Positions 10,722 through 19,900 of a stretch of DNA of 64,000 bases are shown one piece after another. The notes under the pieces were generated by a model. The model made no database searches. It was given only the letters and a program-made list of their open reading frames with translations, and was not told where the DNA came from. The stretch is from a bacterium (lineage in GTDB: Bacteria; Electryoneota; AABM5-125-24; Hatepunaeales; Hatepunaeaceae). The stretch lies in the NCBI GenBank assembly GCA_021734165.1, contig JAIPJL010000005.1, forward strand, positions 1 to 64,000, in the 5' to 3' direction. The translations under genes were made by a program, and so were the position numbers. Positions within the stretch are counted from its first letter, which is position 1, and the number at the start of each line of letters is the position of its first letter.

Positions 10722-12055
10722 TGTTTAAAAGGATTTTAATAGCAAATAGAGGCGAGATTGCACTACGCGTGATTCGAGCATGTCGTGAAATGGGCATAAA
10801 TAGTGTAGCAGTTTATAGTCAAGCTGATAAAGATGCACTTCATGTTAAATTTGCTGATGAAGCAGTATGTATCGGTCCACCAAGAAGTTCTGATAGTTAT
10901 CTTAATATTCCTCGCATCATAAGCGCAGCGGAGATTACCAGCGCGGACGCGATTCATCCTGGTTATGGATTCCTGGCAGAGAATGCGCAGTTTGCCGAGA
11001 TGTGCATTGATTCCGGAATTGCCTTTATAGGACCTGATCCGGATACTATCGTGCGGATGGGTGATAAAGCCCTTGCCAGGAAAACCGTTGCGGATGCCGG
11101 AGTATCAATATTACCCGGTAGCGCCGGTATTATTAAAGACGAGAATGAGGCAGTTGAACAAGCTGAGTTAGTTGGCTATCCGGTAATCTTGAAAGCCACA
11201 GCGGGAGGCGGCGGTAAAGGAATGAGGGTAGTTCATTCATCCACTGATTTATCCCGCAGCTTTACTATGGCAAGCGTAGAAGCTGAGATGGCGTTTGGAA
11301 ACGGTGGTATATATCTTGAACGCTACTTGGAACATCCACGTCATATTGAAATACAAGTAATGGGATATGAGGATGGTAGTATTATTAGCTACGGCGAACG
11401 TGACTGTTCTATTCAACGCAGACATCAGAAACTTCTCGAAGAGAGTCCGTCACCGGCAGTGACGCCAGAATTGAGAAAGACACTGCGTGAAGCTGCTACA
11501 AATGTCGCAAGAGCTGTTAAATATATTGGCGCCGGTACTATAGAATTTCTTGTCGAAGGTGGTGAATTCTTCTTTATGGAAATGAATACCCGCATACAGG
11601 TTGAACATCCGGTCAGTGAGATGGTTTCTCAAGTTGATCTCTTAAAAGAACAGATTCGGGCTTCTGCAGGTGAAAAACCAGGTAATTTAAATCCTCGTCT
11701 CGAGGGTCACGCAATAGAATGCAGGATTAACGCTGAGGATCCGGAAAGAGGCTTCATGCCTTCACCTGGTAAAATAACTGCTTTTCATGTACCGGGAGGG
11801 ATGGGTATTAGAGTTGATACTCATGCTTATGCAGGTTATATTATACCTCCATACTATGATTCTTTAATTGCTAAATTAATTGCCTTTGGCGCTGACAGAC
11901 AGGAAGCATTGATGAGGATGCGACGTGCCTTAGATGAATTTATTATTGAAGGAGTTTCAACGACAATTTCGCTTCAGGAAAAGATATTAAGGGATTCTCA
12001 ATTTGCAGATGGTAATTTTGACACAACCTTCATGGAGCATTTTTTAAATAAATAA
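10721..12055 (+). CDS. accC: Biotin carboxylase of acetyl-CoA carboxylase
   Basis: ATP-grasp enzyme that carboxylates biotin on AccB. 444 aa, standard length. Visible: N-terminal 'ILIANRGEIALRVIRACREMG', glycine-rich ATP loop 'KATAGGGGKGMRVV', 'RDCSIQRRHQKLLEESPSP', and catalytic 'EMNTRIQVEHPVSEMV'. The ATG overlaps the accB stop by one base. The carboxyltransferase genes accA and accD are not in the window. A perfect 8-bp inverted repeat (tttggttt/aaaccaaa, about 12088-12108) lies after it, but without a following T run. Confidence 0.97.
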   Translation: MFKRILIANRGEIALRVIRACREMGINSVAVYSQADKDALHVKFADEAVCIGPPRSSDSYLNIPRIISAAEITSADAIHPGYGFLAENAQFAEMCIDSGIAFIGPDPDTIVRMGDKALARKTVADAGVSILPGSAGIIKDENEAVEQAELVGYPVILKATAGGGGKGMRVVHSSTDLSRSFTMASVEAEMAFGNGGIYLERYLEHPRHIEIQVMGYEDGSIISYGERDCSIQRRHQKLLEESPSPAVTPELRKTLREAATNVARAVKYIGAGTIEFLVEGGEFFFMEMNTRIQVEHPVSEMVSQVDLLKEQIRASAGEKPGNLNPRLEGHAIECRINAEDPERGFMPSPGKITAFHVPGGMGIRVDTHAYAGYIIPPYYDSLIAKLIAFGADRQEALMRMRRALDEFIIEGVSTTISLQEKILRDSQFADGNFDTTFMEHFLNK

Positions 12056-12167
12056 AATTTAATTTTTGCAGGTTTGTTTCACACAAATTTGGTTTGCATA
12101 AACCAAAAAAGAAATTAAGTACTCACAATCGATTTTATGAGTACAAACAACATTTTGAGGAGGAGAA

Positions 12168-12560
12168 ATGAATACACCAAATGATTTGAAGTACACCAAA
12201 GATCATGAATGGGTTAAAATAGAGGGCGACGAAGCAATAATTGGTATTACTGACTATGCGCAAGGTGAATTAGGTGATATAGTCTTCATTGATCTGCCGG
12301 AAATTGGGATGCATCTTACGCAGTTCACGGCTTTTGGAGTCATTGAAGCTGTTAAAGCTGCTGCTGATATGTATGCTCCGATATCGGGTGAGATCTCATC
12401 TGTAAATGGACTGTTAGATGATTCACCTGAACTCATCAATAAAAGTCCTTATGAAGACGGATGGATTGTTAAAGTAAAAGCTTTCGATATCGAGGAAGTA
12501 GAAACGCTTATGAGTGCAGAAGAATATCGAAAACTGATTGAAGTGGAAAGCGGGGACTGA
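12168..12560 (+). CDS. gcvH: Glycine cleavage system H protein
   Basis: Lipoyl carrier that shuttles the aminomethyl group between the P, T and L proteins of glycine cleavage. 130 aa; the lipoylated Lys is in 'VIEAVKAAADMYAPISGE' (K63). A strong ribosome-binding site (gaggaggag) lies 5 bases before the ATG. The 112-bp leader after accC is too short and lacks the conserved cores for a tandem glycine riboswitch. gcvPA follows after 6 bp. Confidence 0.96.
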   Translation: MNTPNDLKYTKDHEWVKIEGDEAIIGITDYAQGELGDIVFIDLPEIGMHLTQFTAFGVIEAVKAAADMYAPISGEISSVNGLLDDSPELINKSPYEDGWIVKVKAFDIEEVETLMSAEEYRKLIEVESGD

Positions 12561-12566
12561 AACAAC

Positions 12567-13910
12567 TTGGATTTTACTTCACAAAGCGTCAAAGATCAAG
12601 ATCGGATTCTTCAGGCTGTAGGCGAATCTTCTGTTGAAGCTTTAATTAATAGAGTACTTCCTGAACGGTTTCAGTTGAAGGAACCTCTCAATCTTCAACG
12701 AGGATTTTCGGAGTACAGACTTTTAAAAGAATTTAAGGAATTCGCTGCCGGTAATGAACCTTCCGGAGATGGGCTTTGTTTCCTCGGTGGTGGCGCTTAT
12801 GATCATTACATTCCTGCGGCAGTCGATCACATAATAAGCCGACCGGAATTTTATACTGCCTACACTCCATATCAAGCTGAAGTATCACAGGGTACTTTAC
12901 AGACGATCTATGAGTTCCAGACCATGATCTGCAGGCTTATGGGAATGGATGCTGCGAATGCTTCGCATTACGATGGCGCATCTGCCCTTGCTGAAGCAGT
13001 ACTGCTTGCGGTGCGGCAAAAGAAACACCGGAAGGTTGTAATCCCGCAAGGACTTAATCCGCTTTATCGAAGAGTCCTGAAGACCTATTGTGAACCAACG
13101 GGTATAGAGATTATCGATTTAAAGGCGGATGAAGGCAGGATTGATCTGAAATCGCTTTCCGAACAGATCGTTGATTCTGCTGCATTAGTCATTCAGCAGC
13201 CAAACTTCTACGGACTGCTCGAACCCGCGCGAATTGCTGCTGAGGTTGCTCACGAAGCGGGGGTGCTTGTGATCTCTTCAACATATCCTACAACACTGGC
13301 GTTGCTTGAACCGCCGGGAGAGTGGGGCGTTGACATTGCAACTGCAGAAGGTCAACCTCTGGGGATTCCTTTATCTCTTGGTGGCCCCTACGTGGGATTG
13401 TTTGCAGTTAAGAAAAAGCTTATCCGGCAGCTTCCGGGCAGGCTTGTAGCAAGAACAAAGGATCGCGACAGCAGCGATGGTTTTGTATTAACCCTTCAGA
13501 CCAGAGAACAGCACATCCGTCGCGAGAAAGCGACTTCTAATATTTGCACGAATCAGGCTCTCGTAGCGCTTTGTGCGCTGGTTTATCTTAGTTTGGTTGG
13601 CGCAAAAGGGCTTAAACGCTCTGCTGAAAATTCATACCGCTCCGCTCATTATCTCGCAGACAAACTCACCGAAATAAAAGGTGTACGCCTGCATTTCAAG
13701 GGTGAGTTTTTCAACGAATTCGTCATTGATCTTCCGATTGCCGTAGATAGAGTACAAACCGCTCTGGCAGATAGACATATCTTTGCCGGACCCGTACTGG
13801 GATGTTGGGATGAAAATATGAAGAACAGCATGTTGGTTGCGGTTACTGAGAAGCGAAGTAAAGAAGAACTTGATAGTTTTGTTGATTCGATAAAAGAGAT
13901 TTTAACGTGA
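12567..13910 (+). CDS. gcvPA: Glycine dehydrogenase (decarboxylating) subunit 1
   Basis: N-terminal half of the split P protein, which with subunit 2 decarboxylates glycine using PLP. 447 aa, as expected for the two-subunit form. Visible: 'FLGGGAYDHYIPAAVDHI', 'FYTAYTPYQAEVSQGTLQTIYEFQTMI', 'DGASALAEA' and 'REQHIRREKATSNICTNQAL'. The PLP-binding lysine belongs to the partner subunit. The TTG start is the only one near the usual N-terminus. The expected gcvPB and gcvT do not follow; a terminator and a slipin gene come next, so the partner must be encoded elsewhere. Confidence 0.94.
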   Translation: MDFTSQSVKDQDRILQAVGESSVEALINRVLPERFQLKEPLNLQRGFSEYRLLKEFKEFAAGNEPSGDGLCFLGGGAYDHYIPAAVDHIISRPEFYTAYTPYQAEVSQGTLQTIYEFQTMICRLMGMDAANASHYDGASALAEAVLLAVRQKKHRKVVIPQGLNPLYRRVLKTYCEPTGIEIIDLKADEGRIDLKSLSEQIVDSAALVIQQPNFYGLLEPARIAAEVAHEAGVLVISSTYPTTLALLEPPGEWGVDIATAEGQPLGIPLSLGGPYVGLFAVKKKLIRQLPGRLVARTKDRDSSDGFVLTLQTREQHIRREKATSNICTNQALVALCALVYLSLVGAKGLKRSAENSYRSAHYLADKLTEIKGVRLHFKGEFFNEFVIDLPIAVDRVQTALADRHIFAGPVLGCWDENMKNSMLVAVTEKRSKEELDSFVDSIKEILT

Positions 13911-13921
13911 AATAAATTAAT

Positions 13922-13946
13922 GGGCATTAAGTAAAATGCCCTTTTT
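13922..13946 (+). terminator. Intrinsic terminator after gcvPA
   Basis: A 6-bp stem (gggcat 13922-13927 / atgccc 13936-13941) is directly followed by five T. It lies 11 bp after the gcvPA stop and before the slipin ribosome-binding site, so it closes the gcvH-gcvPA unit. Confidence 0.8.
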
Positions 13947-13970
13947 CGGTCACAACTTAAGGAGACCGTT

Positions 13971-14780
13971 ATGCCGATGTATTTAATATTTGTGATTGTA
14001 GTTGTTGTTTTTATCCTTGGCAGCGCAGTTCGTATCTTGAATGAGTATGAGCGCGGTGTGATTTTCCGGCTTGGAAGAGTTATCGACACCAAAGGTCCAG
14101 GATTAATATTACTGATCCCCATCATCGATAAAATGGTGAAGGTCAGTCTTCGTCTTGAAACCAGGGATGTACCCCCACAGGATATAATCACCAAGGACAA
14201 TGTATCAGTAGAAGTAAACGCCGTAATCTATTACCGCGTTATGGATCCTCAAAAGGCTGTTATCGCCGTTGAGAATTACGTATTTGCTACACTTCAATTT
14301 GCCCAGACAACCTTAAGAAGTGTTCTGGGTCAGGTTGAACTTGACGACCTGCTCGCTTCTCGAGATAAGATCAATACCCAGTTGCAAGAAATCATTGATA
14401 GACACACAGATCCCTGGGGTATTAAGGTTGCCAGCGTGGAGATCAAACACGTCGATTTACCACAGGAGATGAGACGCGCCTGGGCGAAACAATCTGAAGC
14501 GGAACGTGAACGTCGCGCTAAGATCACACACGCTGAAGGTGAGTATCAGGCTTCTATTCAACTGGCACAAGCTGCGAGAGTTATTGCAGGAGATCCCATT
14601 GCCTTACAGCTTCGTTATCTCCAGACATTAAACGAGGTCGCCGCTGAGAACAACTCAACCCTGATCTTCCCAATACCGATTGATCTGTTTACTCCTTTTG
14701 TAAAGTTAGCTGAGAAGTTAACCGATAAGGACGGGAAGGAAACTTCTCTTAAGCTGCCTGAGAAACCGGATCAGGTTTGA
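13971..14780 (+). CDS. Slipin / stomatin-like SPFH membrane protein
   Basis: 269 aa. A single N-terminal hydrophobic segment (about 3-20) is followed by the SPFH/band 7 domain: '[17 protein letters not shown]', '[20 protein letters not shown]', '[25 protein letters not shown]' and the coiled-coil helix around '[19 protein letters not shown]'. Such proteins form cytoplasm-facing rings that organise membrane microdomains; slipins often pair with an NfeD protease-like partner, which is absent next to this gene. The ATG has an aaggaga box 5 bases upstream. It is a single-gene unit, bounded by hairpins on both sides. Confidence 0.92.
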   Translation: MPMYLIFVIVVVVFILGSAVRILNEYERGVIFRLGRVIDTKGPGLILLIPIIDKMVKVSLRLETRDVPPQDIITKDNVSVEVNAVIYYRVMDPQKAVIAVENYVFATLQFAQTTLRSVLGQVELDDLLASRDKINTQLQEIIDRHTDPWGIKVASVEIKHVDLPQEMRRAWAKQSEAERERRAKITHAEGEYQASIQLAQAARVIAGDPIALQLRYLQTLNEVAAENNSTLIFPIPIDLFTPFVKLAEKLTDKDGKETSLKLPEKPDQV

Positions 14781-14798
14781 CTGAGAATGAACAAAATA

Positions 14799-14822
14799 GC
14801 CCGTTCGGATTACTGAACGGGC
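14799..14822 (+). terminator. Hairpin after slipin gene
   Basis: A perfect 8-bp GC-rich stem (gcccgttc 14799-14806 / gaacgggc 14815-14822) lies 18 bp after the slipin stop. The following sequence (ttactcatt) is only weakly T-rich, so termination strength is uncertain. Confidence 0.6.
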
Positions 14823-14844
14823 TTACTCATTACAGTGTAATCTT

Positions 14845-15558
14845 ATGAGACTTGCTAAATATCTTGCATCTGCCGGGATTGCTTCTCGTCGTGCTGCTGA
14901 GAAGTTGATCTCTGCTAGGATGGTGAGAGTAAACAACAGAATTATAACCGATCCGGCTTTCGATGTTGACGATCATGATAAAGTCGAGTATAACGGTAGT
15001 ATTGTCAGGCTGATAAGCAATTCTGAAATGACATATCTGGCGTTGCACAAACCGGTAAATGTACTTTCAACCATGTCACCGGGTAAAGAGGATGGAGCTT
15101 GCCTTGCCGACCTGATTCCCGATATTGGCAGACTTTATCCTGTCGGCAGACTCGATTTCAACAGCAGTGGATTGATGCTTTTAACCAATGACGGAGATCT
15201 GACCCATCTTTTGACCCATCCCGGTCACCAAGTTGCTAAAGAATACATCATAAAGCTGAACCGCCCACTCACGGAGAAGGATTACAATAATCTTCAAAAA
15301 GGCGTAAATATTGAAGGCAGAAAGGTTGAAATAGATGCCTTAAAACCTCATTCCGGTGGGAAACTTTCAATAACGATTCATGAAGGTCGCAAGCGTATAA
15401 TCAGAGTACTTTTTAATAAGCTGAATTACAAAGTAATCGAGCTTAAGAGAGTCAGGATCGGATCGCTATCTATCGGTAAACTTGCTATCGGTAAATGGCG
15501 CAAGTTGTCTAAAGCCGAGGTTCAGTTACTGAAAGAATCTGTAAAAAAGGGCAGTTGA
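14845..15558 (+). CDS. rRNA pseudouridine synthase, RsuA/RluB family
   Basis: 237 aa. The N-terminal S4 RNA-binding domain 'MRLAKYLASAGIASRRAAEKLI' (1-60) is followed by the catalytic domain with 'LYPVGRLDFNSSGLMLLTNDGDL', where the Asp of GRLD is the catalytic nucleophile, and 'KEYIIKL'. The family isomerises a specific uridine in rRNA; RluB (23S U2605) is the most common member, but RsuA or RluE/F cannot be excluded by eye. The PAP2 gene starts 1 bp after its stop. Confidence 0.92.
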   Translation: MRLAKYLASAGIASRRAAEKLISARMVRVNNRIITDPAFDVDDHDKVEYNGSIVRLISNSEMTYLALHKPVNVLSTMSPGKEDGACLADLIPDIGRLYPVGRLDFNSSGLMLLTNDGDLTHLLTHPGHQVAKEYIIKLNRPLTEKDYNNLQKGVNIEGRKVEIDALKPHSGGKLSITIHEGRKRIIRVLFNKLNYKVIELKRVRIGSLSIGKLAIGKWRKLSKAEVQLLKESVKKGS

Positions 15559-15559
15559 T

Positions 15560-16159
15560 TTGGACGTCATGCTTAATTTCATCGTTGTTATTGACACACA
15601 TCTGATGTATTTCCTTAATGACACTATCAGGAATCCCGTTTTCAATTTGATCATGCCGATATTTGATTACGACGAAATATGGCGAATTCCATTGATCGCT
15701 GCCTGGCTCGGCGTGATGATCTTCGGCAAACGGCGGGTGCGGATTGTCGGACTTGGGGCTTTAGTATTAATAATAATGACAGATCCGATTTCAGCGGCAG
15801 TACTTAAACCCCTGTTTGAACGCATCAGACCCTGTAATGTGCTTCCCGGAATAAACATGTGGCATGAAGGCGCCTGGATAGTAATTCCTGATCCGATACT
15901 ACAGATTTACAAGAACTCACCGTCACTGCCTTCGTCACACGCAACCAACACCGCCGCCCAGGGACTCTGGTGGGGGTGGGCATATCCGAAAGCTAAGTGG
16001 TACTGCTATGGGACGGCTGTTGTTATCGGCTACTCAAGGTTATACGACGGTGTCCATTGGCCAGGCGATGTGCTGTTCGGCTGGATAATAGGGGGGATGT
16101 GCTTTCTGCTTGTCTGGTATATGAGCAAAAGGTTAATTCCGGAGATTAGACCGTCATAG
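15560..16159 (+). CDS. PAP2 family membrane phosphatase
   Basis: 199 aa with about five hydrophobic segments. The three PAP2 active-site motifs are present: 'KPLFERIRP', 'PSLPSSHATN' (PSGH variant with Ser) and 'SRLYDGVHWPGD'. Family members remove phosphate from undecaprenyl pyrophosphate, phosphatidate or lipid A; which substrate applies is not clear. The TTG start sits 1 bp after the previous stop; an ATG three codons later is an alternative. Probably cotranscribed with the pseudouridine synthase. Confidence 0.88.
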   Translation: MDVMLNFIVVIDTHLMYFLNDTIRNPVFNLIMPIFDYDEIWRIPLIAAWLGVMIFGKRRVRIVGLGALVLIIMTDPISAAVLKPLFERIRPCNVLPGINMWHEGAWIVIPDPILQIYKNSPSLPSSHATNTAAQGLWWGWAYPKAKWYCYGTAVVIGYSRLYDGVHWPGDVLFGWIIGGMCFLLVWYMSKRLIPEIRPS

Positions 16160-16615
16160 TGTCATTCCAGTGAAAGCCGGAATCCAGAACAAAAGTCATG
16201 ACTCGCGGCAGTTTTCGGGAAAGAATCCGGGCACTCAAAATTATCGTCACATCGTCACAGAATCGGCGGAAAGCCTTATCCAGTATGGGTTAGAGGGTGT
16301 GACGGAAATGTGACGGAAAGTGATCGAAGTGACTAACCACAGAGACACAGAAGCACAGAGATTCTTCAAGTATATTGGATTATAATTATAAGTTAGAAAG
16401 TATTATTCACAGCAGATGCAGCGGATTAAGCAGATAGAATCCAGAATCAAAAATCAGGAATCACCAATCACATTAATCTGCGCAATCTGCGGAAAAAAAT
16501 CGTAATTCTCAAGTCGCAATTCGTATTTAGTTGTTGCATCAATCAAAACTGCTGTTTAGATTTGAAAGAGTATATTATCTATAATCCTATGCTTTATTAA
16601 AATCTGGAGGGGAAA
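16160..16615. repeat. 456-bp gene-free region with repeat fragments
   Basis: No credible gene. It holds a half-copy of the attcc...ggaat hairpin element (16164-16183; fuller copies at 30246-30323 and 58104-58177), a short direct repeat 'gtgacggaaa' (about 16299-16319), a copy of the 'accacagagacacag' repeat (16335-16365; related to 54539-54603) and loosely inverted 'aatctgcg' sequences near 16410-16495. The region marks the border between the core block and the candidate restriction-modification block. Confidence 0.6.
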
Positions 16616-16810
16616 ATGGCTCGCTGCACAAGAACAACCAATCTCGAAGTCCATCACAAAAACCGGGCGGGAGGAAACAGCCTCGGCAACGCTCAGGTAC
16701 TATGTCATAAATGTCATTCTATGACAAGCTCATTCGGCGCCACTGGCGCTTCACCACCCGATTTCTCAGAAACAACCAAATATCTAACGCTAAGTAATGC
16801 CGGAAATTGA
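16616..16810 (+). CDS. Small HNH-type zinc/nuclease protein
   Basis: 64 aa. It begins at the last Cys of a zinc knuckle and carries the HNH core 'NLEVHHKNRAGGNSLGNAQVLCHKCHSM', i.e. the catalytic HH, the central Asn and the CxxC followed by His. A normal HNH domain has a preceding CxxC pair, of which only one Cys (C4) is here, so this is either a minimal family member or a truncated one. The ATG has a ggagggg ribosome-binding site. It sits 171 bp upstream of the methyltransferase, same strand, but the methyltransferase has its own promoter. Nuclease activity is inferred only. Confidence 0.6.
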   Translation: MARCTRTTNLEVHHKNRAGGNSLGNAQVLCHKCHSMTSSFGATGASPPDFSETTKYLTLSNAGN

Positions 16811-16874
16811 GGAGAATAAGCAAAAGCCAAGATCACTATAGTCTGGATTTAGCGTTTCATATATAGTGAGCTCT

Positions 16875-16908
16875 TTGAATTACACAAAAATAGTGTTATA
16901 ATATAACT
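16875..16908 (+). promoter_or_regulatory. Sigma70-type promoter with palindromic -10
   Basis: TTGAAT (16875-16880) and TATAAT (16897-16902) are separated by 16 bp, about 80 bp before the methyltransferase start. The -10 lies inside a perfect inverted repeat gttata-a-tataac (16896-16908), which could be an operator for a repressor or simply chance in AT-rich DNA. Confidence 0.6.
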
Positions 16909-16981
16909 TGCAAAGTTTATTGAACAAAGTTGTAATGTATTCAAAAACATCAACTTACACAGCAGTTTGGAGGTCGGTTTA

Positions 16982-19900
16982 ATGAAAGCAACCATTGATA
17001 CTGCTGACCTCCTGCTTCAGAGCGCCTATAAGGATTTGGGCTTTGAAGATGGAGTTCTTCTTGAAGCTACTGAAAAGCCCACGTCATCATCCGAATCAGC
17101 GTGGGTGGACAAAGGCGATTGGTTAACACTAGCCAAGACCATCGACGCGGAAAAGATATTCTTCGTAGAGAATAATCCGGTTATTATATTTGCAAAACGG
17201 GAAGAAACCGGATCCGCAGTTTGGCGAGAAGTCTTCAACCTTGCCTGGTGTATGGCACGCCCTCCGATTCTATTTCTTGCCCAACCCGGCTTACTCTCAG
17301 TTCTTGATCTCACTCACTCACCAGCGAGTCAACATGATGACACCACGACTCGTGAAAAACGCCTCCTTGCTTCAGTAACGCGAGCTACTGATGTGCAGAT
17401 CAGCCTGCAGAAGTACCATCGTTATCAAATTGAATCTGGAAAGATATTCGAGGATGAGAACCGATTCGCTTTTAATGATCGTGCTGATCGTGCCCTAATT
17501 CGTGATTTAAAACTGGTCAGAGAAGCGCTGGTTAAAAAAAACCTTCCGATTGAACATGTTCACTCGTTGATAGGTAGGTCGATCTTTATCAGGTATCTTG
17601 AAGATAGAGGTGTAATAACGAGTGATTATTATCAAAAGGTTGCTGATCAAAATAAATCATGGACTGGATTAGTTAACGAAGCAATAAAAAACGCAAATAA
17701 TACAGACAATAAAAAGTCAATTTATGTACATACTCTTTCAAATAAGGAATTTATATATACTCTATATAAACAGCTTCATATCGACTTTAATGGTGATATG
17801 TTTCCATTAGATACAAATGAGGAGAATAAAGTTACAGAAGATCATTTGAGATTATTGCAGAGTTTACTCGTAGGAAAAATTCCACAAGAAACATCAGGAC
17901 AATCACAACTGTTTTTCTTCGCATACGATTTTAAAATAATACCGATCGAACTTATTAGCAGTATCTATGAAGAATTCTATAGTCTTGAAAAAGGAAAATC
18001 TTCGAATCAAGGTAGCTTCTACACACCCGCAGCTCTTGTTGAATACGTAGTTTCGCAGACAATTACAGAAGAGATATTAGATAAAAAACCTCGTATATTA
18101 GATCCTGCATGTGGATCCGGTATTTTTCTGGTTGAGTCTTTCCGTCGAATAGTTCGGCATTTGGTTCGTAAAAACGAAGGTCAGAGATTATCAGCAGACC
18201 AGTTACGAAATATTCTAAAAGAACAAATCACTGGGATTGAGATCAATCCTGAAGCCGTTCGCGTTGCTGCTTTTAGTCTTTATCTTGCGTTATTGCATTA
18301 CCAGCGTCCATCAGATATTCTTAAAAGTCCAAAATTACCGAATCTAACCTATAAATCAGAAAATAAATTTGCCAGTTCAAATCACCATTTTGATATACTC
18401 CTACCATTTAATGCGTTTGAGCTTGAGAAAAATATTTCTAATCCAAATGTTATTAAACGATTTGCATCAGGTTCATTCGATATAATAGTCGGTAATCCAC
18501 CATGGGGTGGTTCTAGAGGTAAGGACACACAAACTGTTATTGAGATTAAAAAAGCGACGGAATGGTGTGAAAAAATCAATAGATCTGTTGGAAATTGTGA
18601 ATTGTCACAGGCATTTATCCACCTATCAAATGATTTCCTACGTGAAGGGGGTCGAATTGGATTACTTGTATCGACAGCAGTTTTCTTTAATCGTAATGAT
18701 AAAAGTCTTGAGTTCAGGCATCAGTGGTTAAAAGAAACGAGTTTATCGCAGGTAGTAAATTTTGCTGCCGTTAGAGATGTTTTTTTTAGTAAAGGCAGAG
18801 AAGCAAAAGCAATCGCACCGTTTGCCTCTGTCGTTTTTGATAAAATACCTCCTCAGAGAAACAAACGATTCCAGTATTGGTCTGCTAAGAAAACAGCTTT
18901 TATCGGTGGTACACAGTCCGTACTTCTTAGTCTGCCGGATCTAAAAACACTTCGACAGGAATCTGTACTGCATGATGATGAATTATGGAAAATATACTGG
19001 TGGGGTGGTCACCATGATGAAGCTCTAATACATGCGCTACGATTAGAAACTTCTCTACAGGGACAGTTGAATAATGGGAATAAATTAGATTCTGTCATTG
19101 GTCTGGGGTTCTCAGAAGCATCGAAGGATAAGCCAAGTGAATGGTTGTGTAATTATTCAGAACTGCCAAAATCAGCGTTTGAAAGATATGGTACACTCAA
19201 GAGGGATAAATTCATCGATCCACCTTCTGATGGTGTAGAGCGTGACAGAAATCCTGAACCTCCTAACAGAAATCCTAAACGATCTAAACTTCCTATTTTA
19301 TATGAAGGATTACGTCTGCTCATTAGACGTGGAATTCAGCAAAAAAATCGTGCTGATGGTAAATTGATAGCGCGATTGGAATCCGATTCTTTTTGTTTTA
19401 GGAATTTCATATATGGGGTTCCTATTAATGATGATATGCAATCAAATGCAAAAGTTCTCCTTGGTATTATATGGTCGTCATTGATTCGCTATTATCTATG
19501 GATGACATCTGGGTCCTGGGTAGGGTGGCATTATGAATTGCGAAAATCAGATATTCTAAATTTACCAATACGATTACCTGCTGACAGAAAGGTGAGACAA
19601 CGAATTGAAGAAATTGTGGACAAGTTGAGAAACCTGAATCAAAAGAATCTTCTTAATCAGAAAGATGTTATTCCTGAAAACAGTTTATATGTAAAGCAAC
19701 TTGAAACAAAATTGGATGAAACGATATTTGATTTATATGAGCTTACATTTGATGAACGTGATCTCGTAAATGATATGTGTTCTTTAGGTATTGATTTGTT
19801 TTATCATGGTAGAGAAAGCGATGCCGTAAAGCCTGTGATTATCGATTTAGATAACATCAATCTTGGTAGAATTAATGATCTTTCAATTGATAGGGAGCAA

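Noticed and set aside
12056-12167. Possible glycine riboswitch ahead of gcvH
   Set aside because: Only 112 bp and none of the tandem aptamer core sequences are seen; the strong ribosome-binding site alone explains the leader.
13649-14200. 183-codon open frame on the - strand across gcvPA and slipin
   Set aside because: It crosses a terminator and two well-supported + strand genes, has low-complexity Ser/Thr/Leu content and no family resemblance.
16335-16365. Repeat of 'accacagagacacag' as a CRISPR-like unit
   Set aside because: Only one copy here and a distant palindromic relative at 54.5 kb; no regular spacing or spacers.
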